From DASXMR01 sp036495525 (GTDB taxonomy: Bacteria; Actinomycetota; Actinomycetes; Streptosporangiales; Streptosporangiaceae), in NCBI GenBank assembly GCA_036495525.1, contig DASXMR010000006.1, positions 22,304 to 86,303 on the forward strand: a stretch of 64,000 nt of DNA, in the 5' to 3' direction. Below are positions 63,933-64,000 of the stretch, piece by piece. Numbering within the stretch: position 1 is the stretch's first letter; the number at the start of each line of letters is the position of its first letter. The notes beneath the pieces are model-generated. The model made no database searches. It had not been told where the DNA came from and saw only the letters and a list, made by a program, of their open reading frames with translations. The position numbers and the translations under genes were made by a program.

Positions 63933-64000
63933 TCAGCCCGCGCCGAAGCAGACGAACGGGCTGAACGGCTCGGCCTCGGCCGCGCGGGCCAGGGCCTCGG
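63933..64000 (-). CDS. C-terminal end of an unidentified gene (runs off window)
   Basis: The minus-strand frame ending at a TGA at 63933-63935 reads EALARAAEAEPFSPFVCFGA then G. The strong hairpin just after it supports a real gene end. Too short to identify. Confidence 0.45.
   Translation of the reverse strand, partial: EALARAAEAEPFSPFVCFGAG

Overview
The window is high-GC (about 70%), densely coded DNA. Its gene content points to a mycothiol- and F420-using soil actinomycete, probably of the Streptosporangiales/Trebonia type. The clues are two luciferase-like F420 enzymes, two mycothiol-dependent DinB/maleylpyruvate-isomerase-like proteins, an HbhA-like Lys/Ala-tailed protein next to its XRE regulator, a large LAL-type LuxR regulator, many GTG starts and several starts that look leaderless. 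I found no rRNA, tRNA, CRISPR array or intact insertion sequence.

Layout: 1-8.4 kb is core-like: the 3' end of a D-2-hydroxyacid dehydrogenase, a CorA transporter, PolX (sharing its stop tetranucleotide with CorA), a NarL-type two-component pair and two small membrane or secreted proteins. 8.4-12.6 kb is an accessory pocket: an intact LLM oxidoreductase, a frameshifted 5' piece of a DEAD-box restriction enzyme, a DUF433/DUF5615 toxin-antitoxin-like pair, a second truncated copy of the LLM 5' end, and an AT-richer pair (a 37-aa lipoprotein leader overlapping an unknown membrane-anchored protein). 12.8-20.2 kb carries metabolic and regulatory genes, with a frameshifted ECF sigma factor and a decayed endonuclease V. 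20.3-24.1 kb is a heterodimeric ABC exporter. 24.1-31.9 kb holds a lipoprotein, an MsrB-cupin pair, an aquaporin with an unusual second NPA box, valS (frameshifted near its start) and a secreted protein with seven cysteine-paired repeats.

31.9-38.1 kb is a complete Opp/Dpp-type peptide importer on the minus strand: binding protein, a strong hairpin, two permeases and a fused double ATPase. 38.5-45.3 kb has an aldo/keto reductase, the LAL regulator, a second LLM enzyme, a mycothiol-dependent enzyme and a DUF1684 protein. 45.5-52.9 kb is a Liv-type uptake operon (livG-livF-livH-livM-binding protein) followed by a TetR regulator and an acyl-CoA ligase, which suggests uptake and CoA activation of a carboxylic acid. 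52.9-58.5 kb has a hydrolase, a PPOX-like protein, a second mycothiol-type protein and an HbhA-like / XRE / CbiX-like row. 58.6-63.6 kb is an overlapping operon of an SDR and three different metallopeptidases (M20, M19, DUF885), which may process peptides brought in by the importer.

The least explained parts are the 8.4-12.6 kb pocket, the seven-repeat secreted protein, the HbhA-like decapeptide-repeat locus and the three-peptidase operon. Two otherwise intact genes (the ECF sigma factor and valS) each carry a single-base frameshift, so assembly error has to be excluded before calling them pseudogenes.
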